DNA of 64,000 bases from Saccopteryx bilineata (GCF_036850765.1 NC_089493.1:12959632-13023631); one strand, 5' to 3'. Numbered from the stretch's first letter, positions 1 to 11,744 are shown. The notes: generated by a model not told the origin, from the letters alone. Translations and numbers: made by a program.

Positions 1-107
1 GTGGAGAAGCAGATGGGCGCTTCTCCTGTGTGCCCTGACTGGGAATTGAACCCAGGACTTCCACACGCCGGGCCGACACTCTACCGCTGAGCCAACCAGC
101 CAGGGCC
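1..107 (-). mobile_element. tRNA-derived bat SINE (long GCCCTGG family), cut by window edge
   Basis: This is the tRNA-like head of a minus-strand SINE whose 5' end is near 107. It reads inward as a tRNA-like B box and A box followed by the start of the SINE body. The same sequence recurs, more complete, at 23881, 26764, 33849, 37505, 45716 and 62836. The rest of the element lies before the window. Confidence 0.85.
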
Positions 108-2796
108 TGAATGACTATTCTTTAAGTACTTAAGTTCTTTCTATGAAGATGGTTTAAATCTTTCTACACTGCTTACAATGATTTTTATTTTGGAGACTTG
201 CGTGGACCTCATTTCATAATCTGTTGTGCATTTTAGCCTAGCTGGTGTCTGAGGTATCTGCCTCTTGTGTCAACGCACTGCCTCTCTGGCGGGAGGGCTT
301 TGTGTCCACTGGAAAGGCTATAAGCCTTTTTTCCATCCCTACCAAATCTCGATCCTTCTCTCCGTCCTTCAGTGCTTCTCTAACCCTCTCTGTTCTGGAT
401 CCCATCCTTTATCACCTCATGGAGGATCTGCTCCGCAGGAAGCCCCTCCCCCTCCACTTTTCCCAGCCTTCCTCATTTTGCCTTTGTTCATCTGCCTTCT
501 AAGGTGGAAAAATGTTTCATATGATCTTTCCCCATTTCCCTCTTCGATATCCCATTCATTGAACAGAACTGTCTCGATTCATTGGTTTTAAGGATGTTGT
601 TTTGTTTTCCCATCCCTATCCTTACACCTTGCCCTCCCTGCCTGGACTTGAGGATACTGTAACTTAGGAACCGCCTGATGGAAGAAGTCCATCGGGCAGG
701 TATTGGTTGAGGTATGTCGGGCGGGATGGAGAATGAGGACTTCCAAGCCTCACAGGGAGCACCAGCATCCTAGCACCTCTATGTGGGCACCAACCTCAAG
801 CTCTCTGAACTGTGGTTTAGGGTTTTATGGAGGGTGATATTATGTAGGCATAATTGATTAAATCTTTGACCATTGTTGATTACCTTAATCTCTAGCCCAC
901 CCACCCCTCCCAAAAGGAGAAAGGGGAGGCTGGGGCTGAAAGTCCTAGGTTGTTTTTTTTTTTTTTAGCAACCAGCCCCCCACCCTGAAGCTATCTAGGG
1001 GCTGGGTTCCCAGTCACCAGTCATCCTGTTAGGTAGACACACCTCCCACTCTGCCGGTTCCCGAGCTCCTGGGAGCTCTGCGCCAGGAACTGGGAACAAA
1101 GACCAAACATGTATGTCTAGTTGTACCACAGTTTGACTTCATTGATAATCAGTTTTCTATCAGACATTCTTTTCTAGATTTTCTAACCATGTCTCTGGCT
1201 GTATTTCTTCTTGCATCCCAACCCTGATCTTTACTAAGACTCACCCTCCTTTTCGGGGGGTCTCTGGAAGGGCTTTTTTCTGCATGTCTAGCCATTGCCC
1301 ATCTCTTAATAACCTTGTGCATTTTAGGAGAGGAAAAATAATTTTTATTCTCTACCTTTGTAAGTTCTCAATCGGGATCTCTGTAACAAAAGACAATAAC
1401 AAGAGAAAACTATACAAATTTAATATTAATTTTGTGTGACTCGGGAGCCTTTGTAAGGAAATGACTCAAAGAAACCTTTAAGCCTGAGCATGCTCACATG
1501 AGGTTCGCTGAAGAGTGAAAAGGGGCGTGATAGGACAAAGGGTATGAGGAAGTGCAGTGAACTGAGGGACCCTTGGGGCGGCCTGTTTGTTCAGACTCCT
1601 CTCTGTGTCCTTTGTCTTCAGAGATAAGGATGCTCTTTTCCTCTGGGGAGCAGGAGGGCACCTCTCACGAGAAGGTGGAAGCCCTGCTTCGGAGGAAGGT
1701 CAGAGAGTCCTTCCTGCACTTGCTGTTACTCACAGCCCCGGAGCTTACAATCCTCAGTGTGCCACGGCTCTGTAATTTGGGGGGGGCATGTCCTGAGTCC
1801 TGTCAGAATTCCGTCTCTTCTCTGCAGACCTTTAGTTCCTTGTCTAGAACGGCCCGCATGGCGCTCCTTTTAGGATGTCCTGCCATTACTTCAAAATCAG
1901 GGCTAAACCCACAACTTCCCCTTTCAACCTTCCCTTCCAACTTCCTCTTCCAACAAGATTCTGTCGGGTGTTTCTCCTCAGACCTGACCCTCTTGGTTAC
2001 TGCAGTCACCTCAGCATCTTTTAGCCTCAGTCTCTCCCTGCTGCTGTGCACGTGCTGCATCACTGCCGGAGTCTTATGTCTAAGACCTGACTTTCAGCTT
2101 GTCGCAAAGCACCATTACTTAGGGATTCAATTAAAACAAATTAATCTGGCATTCCAGATTCTGAGTCAGCAAGTTTCATGTACTTATTTGACGTTATATT
2201 TTTACTGTTTTCCCCACATAAACCAATAATAGCTCCTCTCATTATTCTCCGCTAGGAAAATACTTATTCCTACCTAGGCCTTTGCTCTAACTGTTTTTCT
2301 AGCTCAGAATTCTCTAGCTGATGTCTCATTTTTGCCATTTCAAATCCTGTCCTTAACTAAAGGCCTAACACCTATTCAGGTGTTACTAGGCATTCCCTAT
2401 ATATGTGAAATGAGTGAATGAGGGCCTGTATTCCCAATGAGCGTTGCTAACTAGCTTCGCATGATAATAAAACTCCCCTTGGTGTTCACAGACACCATTA
2501 TCCTTTCTATTAAATTACGTTTCTCATAGCTTATTGCAAGTTTAACAAGTGATTAATTTATTGGATAAAATCTGGTATGTGAGTGCCTTAGTCAAATACT
2601 AGAAACCTTACTTGAAATGGCTTCAAAAGCATTCTTGTCTTTATTTGTATTTTAAGTATAAAAAGCTTTTAGATTAAGCCTTTTATCGTTAGCACATGTG
2701 AATCATTGGATCTAATCATGCGTTTTACCTGATTTTCCTCCATAAGAGTGGGAAGTTCCAAGTTAAATATCTCACAATTAAAAAAAAAAAAGATCT
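108..2796. other. Intron 1 sequence, no gene found
   Basis: This belongs to the intron upstream of RPS6KA5 exon 2. The open frame at 1573-2229 has no recognisable domain, no plausible splice context and serine/leucine-rich low-information content, so I do not call it coding. A degraded L2-like stretch may lie around 2270-2400. Nothing else was recognised. Confidence 0.6.
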
Positions 2797-2980
2797 GGCC
2801 TGACCTGTGGTGGCGCAGTGGATAGATAAAGCGTCGACCTGGAAATGCTGAGGTCGCCAGTTCGAAACCCTGGGCTTGCCTGGTCAAGGCACATATGGGA
2901 GTTGATGCTTCCAGCTCCTCCTCCCCTTCTCTCTCTCTGTCTCTCTCCTCTCTAAAATGAATAAATAAAATTAAAAAAAA
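2797..2980 (+). mobile_element. tRNA-derived bat SINE, short Rhin-1-like family
   Basis: The element starts with the CCTGACCTGTGGTGGCGCAG head, has a B-box-like GGTTCGAAACCC, a CT-rich tail and an A-rich 3' end. A-rich flanks ending in AAAGATC occur on both sides (before 2797 and at about 2972-2984) and look like a target-site duplication. The head contains a 4-bp GATA duplication compared with the copies at 20160 and 58916. Confidence 0.85.
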
Positions 2981-3257
2981 GATCATAGATAATATGCCTT
3001 ATGAATTACATTTACTAATAGAATTGCCTAGAAAGTTCAGTGAGAAGCCATTTTTCAATCACAGATTTATGTCTAAGATCCTGGAAGAATATGCCAAGGA
3101 TTCTGAGTCTACTTTAGGCCTATTATCTATTTTTTTCAAACCCTTGCACATACATTATTTTATAATAAATAATACAAACAACAAAGCTTTTTAAATTTGA
3201 GAGAAAAGACAATTATCTATTAGTCTAAATTTATTATTTAAAAAATTATATCAGTCA

Positions 3258-3540
3258 GCCTGACCAGGTGGTGGCACAATGGATAAAGTGTCAGCCTGGG
3301 ACGCAGAGGACCAAGGTTCAAAACCCTGAGGTCACTGGTTTGAAGCCCAAGGTCACTGGCTTGAGCAAGAGGTCATTGGTTCTGCCGGAGCCCCCCCCCC
3401 CATCAAGGCACATATGAGAAAATCAGCGAATAACTAAGGTGCTGCAATGAAGAATTGATGCTTCTCATCTCTCTCCCCTCTTGTCTGTCTGTCCCTATCT
3501 GTCCCTTTCTCTGTCTCTGTCTCGCTAAAAAACAAAGTTC
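3258..3540 (+). mobile_element. tRNA-derived bat SINE, ~300 bp family
   Basis: The head CCTGACCAGGTGGTGGCACA is followed by internal near-repeats of GGTCACTGGCTTGAGC, the AAGGCACATATGAGAA block and a CT-rich tail. It is flanked by the 9-bp duplication TATCAGTCA at 3249-3257 and 3541-3549. The body contains a C13 run near 3390. Confidence 0.85.
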
Positions 3541-5475
3541 TATCAGTCATATTTTTCCACATCACAGATACCCATGTTAATTCTGTACAAGGAGTCGCAG
3601 GATCTAGTGATAAGTGTGAGGAACCAAGTATTGATATTCATTGCTAATACAAGATGTTTTCTGTAACTACTGTTGATAATCCAGACTTTCCTAAAGGGAA
3701 TCATTTAAATATTGAAATTTGTTTGAGTTTGACAAAGATATTTTTTTAAAAAATCCATTGACTTCTCATAAAGGACTTAAATTTAGTCATAAAAGTGATT
3801 TCCTAACCAGAAAGTATGCATTATAATGAGTAACACTAATCAAGAAGTAAAGGATTTTCAATGGTATAGTTCCTTATATTTTAATAAGAAAAACATTGGT
3901 TAAAATTGCTTTGTGAAAGCATTTCAACTGTTCACATCTATCTTTTCTCAATGAATAAACTTAGTAATACATTACTGTGAAACAACTATACATGCTCTTG
4001 AGGAGAGGATCTTTAAACATTAACAGCAAGAGAAAGGCTTAAAGTTGACCATTTTAGAAATACTTGTTTTAGTCTAAGTGTACTAATATTTAACATTCAT
4101 GTGCTGTGGGCTTCAAAATAGCTGTCAGATATAAACCACTGATGTGGTCATACTATTATGTACCAACTAAATAGCTCTAGTCTAAGTTTTTAAAGTTTCT
4201 TGCTATTCTTTGTTATTTTATGTATTTGTGAAGAGTTTTCATGGGGCTGAGGGTGTAATTTTGGTGCCTTTAAGCTATTATGGTCAGAAATTGAGAAACA
4301 CCCAACTCTGCCCAGCCAGTCTACCCTTATCCCTCAGGAGTCACAAGGGGACTGTCTGCAAAGAGCAGTAGCCAGTGGGACACAGAGTACCTACCACACT
4401 AATGAGAGTTGTGCCAACTTCCAGCAGCCAGTTAATCCAGGTGGCACTGGTGGCTGTAGTTTAGGCCTAAGCCATAAGTGAGGACTCTTACTTCCCTTCC
4501 AGCCCCATCTAATTATAATCTTGGGACTAGCATGTTGAGGTGTCTGAGTTAGAATGTTAGAGGGGAAAACAAACTAGTGAGTGAACATTAAGTCCTCAAA
4601 GAACCCCTGAATCTGCTTAGTTAACTACTATCTATAGTGGAGAAGTGCAGGAGAAGAGCCATATGGCCTCAGAGGGTTGGGCCAGGCCAGGCAAGAAGTT
4701 TGAGGCAAAAAAAACCCCACACAAAAAAATCTTGTGTGGATTCCGTCTACTACTAACTGTGCCCAGTCAGAATTTTGGACTCTTAACTACTTAGATTAGT
4801 AACCTGTCTTACTTTGGGAGAACTAGACAGGGGAATGGGCAGAGGCATTCCTGGCGCAAGAAAAGGAGCTTCTACCACCACAGTGGAGTACATTCACTTT
4901 CATGTATGAAGAAAGGCAGTGGGCAGTCCTGTCTCAATACAGCACAGGCCTATTTCGGGAACAATCTGGTCCCAGTTATGCAGGTAGCTACACACCGTAT
5001 GATCAAAATATTATTTTGGATTTTACTAAGACATGTAATGACTCAGAAATGCAGAAGATTTCTGTGATTGGCTGATGTTTATTTCACCTCGAGTGTGAAA
5101 TAAACTATGTAAATATTTTAAGCCTTGTTCTAATAAATATTATTATTGTTGCTGGGAGGTTTGAGCTCTTGATCTTAGGTTAACAGTTTATTTAAGAGAA
5201 ATGCAGTTTATTTTTAGATTTTCATGCTTAAAGGCTTCTAATTACAATGACAAATAATAGCGTAGAAATGAGAACCATTTGGACGCTTAGACTGACATGC
5301 TTGATTGTGGGTTTGTCATTGCTTAGGATTCTATGTAATGTCATATTAAATATTTCCATTTATGTGTTTTGTCTTTAACACAATGAAAAAATATTTATAA
5401 TAAATATTCCCCCCACGCCTAAATATGATAGAACTGCCTATTGACTTGCTCCCATTGTGTGTGAGCACTTCCTTT
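3541..5475. other. Intron 1 sequence, nothing recognised
   Basis: This is AT-rich intronic sequence with no conserved exon, RNA gene or clearly assignable repeat. The part from about 4250 to 4800 is less AT-rich and could be a decayed LINE segment, but I could not place it. Confidence 0.5.
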
Positions 5476-5577
5476 GCCTAACACCCTGGTCGGCAAACCG
5501 TGGCTCGCGAGCCACATGCGGCTCTTCCACAAAATACCACATGCAGGTGCTACCTCGATAAGGAATGTACCTACCTA

Positions 5578-6143
5578 CAGTGTGTCTGTAAAGTCATCAG
5601 TCACAGGAAAGCAACAAAAGATGATAGAAATGTGAAATCTGCACCAAATAAAAGGAAAACTCTCCCAGTTTCATACCTATTCAGTGCAGTTCGATGTGGG
5701 CTCATGCACAGATTTTTTAGGGCTCCTTAGGTAGCTATCTCGTATAGCCTCTACAGACTCATCACTGACTGATGGCCTACCAGAACGGGGTTTCTCCACC
5801 AAACTGCCGGTTTCCTACCAAGTAATGTTATTCCTATGTGGTGGCGCTTCATTATAAACGCACCAATATTCACGTTGCACTTTGGTCACGGATTTGAATT
5901 TAGCGAGCCACAGAACACACTGAACTTTCCTCTGTACCGTCCACATCTCGACTGGCATGGCCGTGGGCTGCTCCGCTGTATACACGGTGTTCCGTCATCA
6001 TCTGCGCATTCGCACATGCTGCCACATCATCCTACAGAAACTGGGAGGGTTTTCCTTTTATTTGGTGCAGATTTCACATTTCTGTAGTCTTTGGTTGCTT
6101 TCCTATGACCGGTCAAAAGTGCACTGACTTTATGGACACACTG
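5578..6143 (-). mobile_element. Mariner/Tc1-like element nested in the hAT, with long inverted repeats
   Basis: A 566-bp element is flanked by TA dinucleotides (5576-5577 and 6144-6145), as expected for the Tc1/mariner superfamily. Its termini both begin CAGTGTGTC and form long inverted repeats: about 94 bp on the left (5578-5671) and 106 bp on the right (6038-6143). The arms align closely except for a gap of about 11 bp in the left arm. Between the arms lies a minus-strand coding remnant. The size is under half that of an autonomous mariner (about 1.3 kb), so this is an internally deleted copy. Confidence 0.85.
5700..5958 (-). pseudogene. Truncated mariner-like transposase N-terminal domain
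   Basis: Read on the minus strand from the ATG at 5958, the frame has features of the helix-turn-helix N-terminal region of a Tc1/mariner-type transposase. In order these are WLAKFKSVTKVQREYW, a Tyr-Asn-Glu-Ala-Pro-Pro segment, then ETGSLVEKPRSGRPSVSDES and a following SPKKS. The GRPSVSDE block and the 'KSVT.VQR' block resemble the DUF4817/HTH class found in many animal transposases. One in-frame TAG at 5815-5817 lies between the two blocks, where a few residues also seem to be missing. The catalytic DDE/D domain is absent. It is therefore a dead fragment whose normal role would be binding the terminal repeats. The family assignment is from motif recall. Confidence 0.7.
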
Positions 6144-6585
6144 TATATAGTTTAAGTTTAAAAAATTTGGCTCTCAAAAGAAATTTCAATCATACTGTTG
6201 ATATTTGGCTCTGTTGACTAATGAGTTTGCCGACCACTGGCCTAACAGATGTAATGTAAAAGATCAAATGATATGATATCAAGTTCAAGATCTCTGAGAT
6301 GGGACTATATCATATACCTTTTTACTTTTGTTTTACTCTTTGAAGTTAACTTGCATTAGTTGAAGTTAAAGTAGAAACTACTATTGTTGATGGTAGGAAG
6401 ACTTTTGCTACTTATTAATGTCAGAATAGGACCCCAACCAGAGAACTTCTTTGCAAAGAAACAACTATAAAACCTGGAGTTAATACAAAAAGCAGCAATT
6501 TAAGGCACTCAAGAGCAAACAGAAACAGATAGGCTCTGGTGGGGAGGATACAGTTGGAGGAAGGGAGCTATAAGAAATAACTTGG

Positions 6586-6895
6586 GGCCTGACCGGGCGG
6601 TGGCACAGTGGATGGAGTGTTGGACTGGGACCCGGAGGACCCAGGTCGAGATCCCGAGGTCGCCAGCTTGAGCGCAGGCTCATCTAGTTTGAGCAAGGCT
6701 CACCAGCTTGGACCCAAGGTCACTGGCTTGAGCAAGAAATCACTTGGTCTGCTGTAGCCCCCGGTCAAGGCACATATGAGAAAACAATCAATGAACAACT
6801 AAGGTGCCGCAACAAAGAATTGATGCTTCTCATCTCTCTCCTTTCCTGTCTGTCCCTATCTGTTCCTCTGTCTGACTGTCACAAAAAAACAAAAA
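6586..6895 (+). mobile_element. tRNA-derived bat SINE, ~300 bp family
   Basis: It has the same head and internal GAGCAAGG/CACCAGCTTG modules as the copy at 19397, then AAGGCACATATGAGAA and a CT-rich tail ending in an A-rich stretch. A clear target duplication was not found, so the 3' end is approximate. Confidence 0.8.
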
Positions 6896-8100
6896 CAACC
6901 CCAAAAAATTGGGCTTTTCTCTGTCTATAGCTTCAGGCTAAGTACAGCCCACATACTCTGGGGACTCTGGTGGAAAAACAACAGTCTCTCTGGTCAGAGA
7001 AACTGGAAGACTGAACCCAGTTAACCTTGACCACTGAAGACAGTGGAGGAATCCCAGGAGAAGAGCGAGAGAAGGAAGGGTCCTCAGATTTTGTGTACAC
7101 ACATCTGTGAGTGACCTCTGAACTAAGCAGGAATACAGCAGACTCGGAGTGGCCCCGCTAACGACAAAAAATCTAGGCTAGAGCTGCCTCCCAAGAAACA
7201 GGAGCCAAACCGAGATATTTGCCTGCTAAAACAAACACTAAAACCAGCTCTCGTTGGAGAAAAAAAAATAATCTAGAGTTTTCACAAATGAACATTTATA
7301 AAGGTGTTCAGGTCAGAAAGACATGAAAGGAATGGTCTGCCAGTCTCAGGTAACAGCTTCGAGGACCGTGGTCAGGGTTCAGATCTCTGTACCCTACCTT
7401 ACTGCAGTTAGAGCTGCGAGGTCTCCCAAGTGAGATTAAGACAGAAGACAGAACGAAGTGAAGAAGTCCATAATGACAAGCTTGATCTTTGGTACCTTAC
7501 CCCAGACTGAAACCTTGCCTTGGGTGAGCTGAGCTGGACCACATGAATCTGCTTAAGATTCCCAGGTCACTTCACCCTAAGCGGATACTCCCTAAGCTTG
7601 TTCACTGGGATCTCACCATTCTTATGTAAGTAAAGGCCAGGAACAGGAACTCGAGGAGAAACTTGGGGTGAAAAGGAGTGTTTTTATAAGCCCAGGGCTG
7701 CTCTTTGCAAGCCCAGCATTGGGTTTTCCTAAGATCTGGGGCTTGAGGTATCAGGAAGGGCAGAACCTCTCCTAAGCTCTGCCTTACCTCACCAGCCAGT
7801 GGCGACAATCTGGATAGAAAAGCAATACCACACTGAATAAACTCTCAGCAGCTAAGCCAAAGACGGGAGAAGCCAAAGAGCAGACCTTGAGGAAGCCGGC
7901 GCTGACGTCCTCCTCCCTGGGAACCTCGACCACCCCCTTCCACCAAGTACAGGAGTCGCCAGTTCCCTTCTTCCTGAGCCCTGTTCAGTTTTCACTTCAT
8001 ATCTACACAGAAGAATCTGTGTCTATTTTCAGACTATATTGGGTTATAGTCTGTTAGTACTTTGTTTTATGTTAACCTTGGTACAAATAATATGTAGATA
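6896..8100. other. Intron 1, probable decayed L1 5' region
   Basis: The sequence is purine-rich and resembles old mammalian L1 5' untranslated and leader sequence in style, but I cannot assign a subfamily. No exon or RNA gene was recognised. The minus-strand open frame at 7602-7808 has no recognisable domain. Confidence 0.35.
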
Positions 8101-8104
8101 CTAC

Positions 8105-8280
8105 GTTCTTAAAAAAGTCTTATTGTAACATATAGCACACAGAAAATTACAGAAAACATAGCTGTTCAGTTTAACAATTAATTACAGAGTGAACACTGGC
8201 TTAACTACCTACGTCAAGAAATACAGCATTGCCGGGGTCTCAGAAGTCCCCGCGGGGCCCCTCCTGTAACTAATCCCTTT
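8105..8280 (-). mobile_element. Ancient L1M 3' fragment, antisense
   Basis: The run reading as ACAGAAAATTACAGAAAACA, then GAGTGAACAC and GTCAAGAAATACAGCATTGCC is typical of antisense old L1 3' untranslated sequence. It ends about 27 bp before the polypyrimidine tract of RPS6KA5 exon 2. Confidence 0.5.
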
Positions 8281-8307
8281 AATTATTGTTTTTTCTCTGT
8301 TTTTTAG

Positions 8308-8379
8308 CAAATTTGACAGGACATGCAGAGAAGGTTGGGATTGAAAATTTTGAGCTCCTGAAGGTCCTAGGAACTGGAG
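8308..8379 (+). CDS. RPS6KA5: RPS6KA5 (MSK1) exon 2: start of N-terminal kinase domain
   Basis: MSK1 is a nuclear kinase activated by ERK1/2 and p38. It phosphorylates CREB, ATF1 and histone H3. This 72-bp exon encodes 23 whole codons (NLTGHAEKVG, then IENFELLKVLGTG), about human residues 36-58. It runs from the linker before the N-terminal AGC kinase domain into the glycine-rich ATP loop (GTGAYG), whose alanine codon is split across the next intron. The acceptor is a T-rich tract ending TTTTTAG before CA, which completes an Ala codon begun in exon 1. The donor is GGAG/GTAAGT. Both ends are phase 1, so skipping the exon would keep frame. All residues visible match my recollection of human MSK1. 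It cannot be RPS6KA4, given the exact NLTGHAEKVG stretch. Confidence 0.95.
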
Positions 8380-8489
8380 GTAAGTCTTGAGTTAGTTCCT
8401 TTTGGGGGAAAAAAAGTTCTTGTTATTCCTGTGACAAAGGATTGACATTCCCAGTGCAGAAATTAGGTAAAATTTAAAAAGCATAAGGA

Positions 8490-9175
8490 ATCCAACAGGA
8501 GAACTGTCAAAGAACATGAACAATAACAACAAAAAAGAACAACAACAAAAAGAACATGAACAAATGATTCACAGAAGAAATACAAAAGGCAGAATTTGAA
8601 AGAATTAGCAAGGATTTAGAAAAATCAATCTCTTTTACCCTGCTGTTGGGAATGTAAATTAGCTCAGTGTTTACATAGGAGACAATATTTTTTTTTAAAT
8701 CGCTAACATTTATAGAGAACTTGTTACTTGCCGAGTACTGTGTTAAGTGCTTTATACTGATTGACTCATTCAGTTAACTTAATTGACATTCGATGATCAT
8801 TATTTTGAATAATGAAAAACTCAAGACTCTTCAGAAACCCAACAATACGAGTTGGGTTAAATGGAACATTATTATGTTCTATAATCCATAAAATTGGATT
8901 GAAAGGATCTGTACTTGCTAACATCTTTGAAAGCCCTTGTAATGTAATAAGTATAAAAAAAACCCACCAACAAACACGGAAGATAATTTACAATACACCA
9001 TTTCCATAATGTAAAAAATTACGAGTCATATCTACCTGTGTCTGGGTGTAGGGAAATGTAGCTGGGTTAGACACCAGATTGCCAACCATGGTCGTCCCTG
9101 GGTGGTGGGGTTATAGATGATCTTGGTTTTCTGCTTTATACGTATCTGTGCTGCTCAGTTTTACTGCTATTGTTC
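8490..9175 (+). mobile_element. Decayed L1M segments with an intervening MIR-like piece
   Basis: Phrases such as AACAAATGATTCACAGAAGA, CTGTTGGGAATGTAAATTAG and, near the end, CTGGGTGGTGGGGTTATAGA are characteristic of old L1 3' regions in sense orientation. A MIR-like segment interrupts it at about 8700-8830. An A-rich simple tract (AACAACAA) occurs near 8525-8555. Confidence 0.55.
8700..8830 (-). repeat. MIR SINE fragment, antisense
   Basis: The text reading ACATTTATAGAGAACTTGTT, then CCGAGTACTGTGTTAAGTGC matches the general form of an antisense MIR end. It is highly diverged. Confidence 0.5.
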
Positions 9176-9189
9176 TTGCTGCTTAAGAG

Positions 9190-9620
9190 TCAGGCCTCAT
9201 GGCTGTTCAAGATCCCCACACTTAGAAGAGCCCCACATTTGGTTTAACACTCTGCGCTTGCTGTTCTGAAATTCTAAGTCAGGAACAAGGCAGCCGCGGT
9301 TGACGTTCTGCCCTGGCCGCGCTTGCATAGCTTGGTCGGGAGTGCGCCTCATGTTCCCCGCTCCCCTGCAGCGCGCATGCTCATTCATTTCCCTTCCTTC
9401 AGGTGGACGTGGGAGCGGGACTTCACCTCGCTCCACCCGTCCACTGCAGGCCGGTTGTCTCTTTCCCTGGAGGGACAGAGAGAAACCAGGGGACACTGTT
9501 TTTCTTCCCTGCTTCACACTCTCAGGGGCCAGTGTGCTTCCCGGAGCCGATGGATGGCTGCAGTCCATATGAGGGTTCTGCCCAGTCTGGGGGAAAGTCC
9601 TTTATTTTGGGCTTTCACAA
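9190..9620. other. Intron 2, unresolved GC-richer block
   Basis: This block is richer in CpG than its surroundings and has overlapping open frames on both strands (9197-9694). None shows a domain, and the frames overlap antiparallel, as expected by chance in GC-rich DNA. It may be an old interspersed repeat that I could not identify. Confidence 0.4.
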
Positions 9621-9924
9621 TCAAACCCAGCCACTGCCCTAAATACCCATGTAAGTGCTTATATATACATCTACAGATACGTTCCTATCTGTAATTTGTC
9701 TTTAGCTCACTTGGTATTGAGCCTTCATGCCTGGGGTTCAATATCCAAATAATTCTGTTATCCCTACCTTTGTTTTCTTATTTCAAAGGCAGCATCTGCT
9801 CAAAGGGGAAGGAGGGTCACAATCCTATGGTGACTCAATAGGAATAGTGCCTATGCCATCTTGTCCAAAGCTTTTTTTTAAGGTCATCTTATATTTTAGT
9901 CACAGAATCTGTTTTATGTGCATG

Positions 9925-10660
9925 TCTTATATTTAAATAACGTTATTGCAATAGAACTCACATACAGTATAGTTCACCCACTGAAAAGGTACACATCAGT
10001 GGTTTCAGTATATTCACAGAGTTGTACAACCATCACCACAATCAATTCTGAACATTTTCCTTACCATGGAAGAAGCCCATTAGCTATTACTTCCCAAGCC
10101 AACCCTGAACAACCACTGAACAACCCCTCACCTGCTTTCTGTACCTAATTGCCCTTTTGGGACACTTCACATAAATTGAATTGTATGATATGTCGTTTTT
10201 GTATATGGTTTCTTTCATTTAGCTTGTTTTCTAGGTTCATCATGTTGTAGCATGAATCTGTACTTTTTGTTTATGGCTTAATAATTATTCTGCTGTATGG
10301 ATATAACACATTTTGTGTAGCCATTCATCAGTTGATGGACATTTGGGTTATTTCTGCCTTTCAGCTATTATAAATAATGCTGCTGCGAACATTAGTGTAC
10401 AGGTTTTTGCGTGGAAATATGTTTTAATTTCTCTTGGGCATATACTTAGCAGTGAATCTCTGTTTTATATGATAATTCTGTGTTTAATTTCTTGAGGAAC
10501 TACCAAGACTGTTCAAAATGGCCACACCATTTTACATTCTCAGCAGCAGTGTGAGTGTTCTGATAAATCCATATCCTTGTCAACACTTGTTATTAACTAC
10601 TTTATAACTTTTTGTTATAGTCGTCCTACTGAATGTGAAGTGGCCAGGGTTAGTTTTTTA
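9925..10660 (-). mobile_element. Ancient L1 3' end of ORF2 / 3' UTR, antisense
   Basis: This reads as the reverse complement of the typical L1 3' region. Visible landmarks are GTACACATCAGTGGTTTCAG, CAACCATCACCACAATC, CATCAGTTGATGGACATTTG and AATAATGCTGCTGCGAACAT. No intact reading frame survives. Confidence 0.8.
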
Positions 10661-11744
10661 AGAATAAAATTTATTAATATTTCTTGTCTGGCTTTAAAGA
10701 TAAAATCATTCAGGTCAGCTCACTCATTTTTCCATTTTCAGATATTTTACATGAAGTCATAGATATTTAAATATTTTGAATGCAAGGTTATATTTAACTT
10801 CCCTCTTACGTTTATTCTACTTTTAAGTGATTCTTTTTTTATTTTATTTTTCAACACTTAATATTATTTTGTATTAGTTTCAGGTGTTTAAGTGATTCTT
10901 GATATAAGAATGAGCTTATCTATTTTTGCTGTAGGAGAGGTGTAATTGTGAGACAGTAAGAAATCCTTGACAGAAAAACATTGCATGCTTAAATTATAAT
11001 CTATATTCCTTGAGGCGATTACAGTGTCTTGTCCTATTTTTTCTACCAGAATTTATCTTTTAATTCAGTAATATGGAAAATAGGATTGGAATAAATAAAA
11101 ATTTTTCAACAGCTAAGGTTTCAAAGGTAATGCCTTATACACAGCAGTCTCTAAATAAATGTTTCCTGAAGGAGTGAATAGAAGAATGAATAAATGAATA
11201 CACTTATTTTACCTAGTAAGATATTTCTGTAAAACCTTTATATATTTGAAAGTGAATTGCTGGTTTTTATTTGTAATAGTCATATTCTGTTTACATTCTT
11301 TTTCACACAAAAGCTTTAGAAATGTCAGCTTTTATATAACTTCTTGAAAACATAAGCACAATTGATCAACTGAAACTATCTATTTACCTCTGCTTTTAAT
11401 TAACCCAATTATTTCTGACTTTATTTTTAAAATATATGGGTAGCTAGTCTTTTAGAAAATAAGTTATAAAAATTCAGACTAAGATTAAGTTTTATTTCAG
11501 ATATGATAAAGCCCAAAAACTTTTATTCAGTGTTAACAGATAACTTCTCTGTAGCAAAATAGATGTAGAATCTACAGATCTTCTCAAGCACGCTATTAAA
11601 ATATGAAAATGTAATATTAATTTTTATCACTGAATTTTATAGTATGTAACAAAAGCCATGAAACTATTACGTTCCTTGATCTGACACGTTTATATTTGGT
11701 GGTATATTCCAATACATAAATAGAAATAGAAAGGCAATTTCCTT
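10661..11744. other. Intron 2, AT-rich; small L1 tip near 10838-10890
   Basis: A short antisense L1 tail (TTGTATTAGTTTCAGGTGTT) lies at about 10870-10890, and a MIR/L2-like AAATAAATG end near 11145-11200. Otherwise nothing was recognised. Confidence 0.45.

Larger units (their letters stand above)
5484..6239. mobile_element. Non-autonomous hAT transposon carrying a nested mariner-like element
   Basis: The ends are inverted: the left starts CCCTGGTCGGCAAAC and the right, read in reverse complement, starts CAGTGGTCGGCAAAC. The 8-bp direct repeat GCCTAACA flanks it at 5476-5483 and 6240-6247, the target duplication length typical of hAT transposons. Only about 92 bp on the left and 94 bp on the right belong to the hAT element. 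The middle is a second transposon inserted at a TA. Without that insert the hAT is under 200 bp and has no coding capacity, so it was mobilised in trans. Confidence 0.85.

Noticed and set aside
1573..2229. 218-codon open frame in intron 1
   Set aside because: There is no recognisable domain, the composition is low-information Ser/Leu-rich, shorter frames overlap on both strands, and no splice or promoter context fits.
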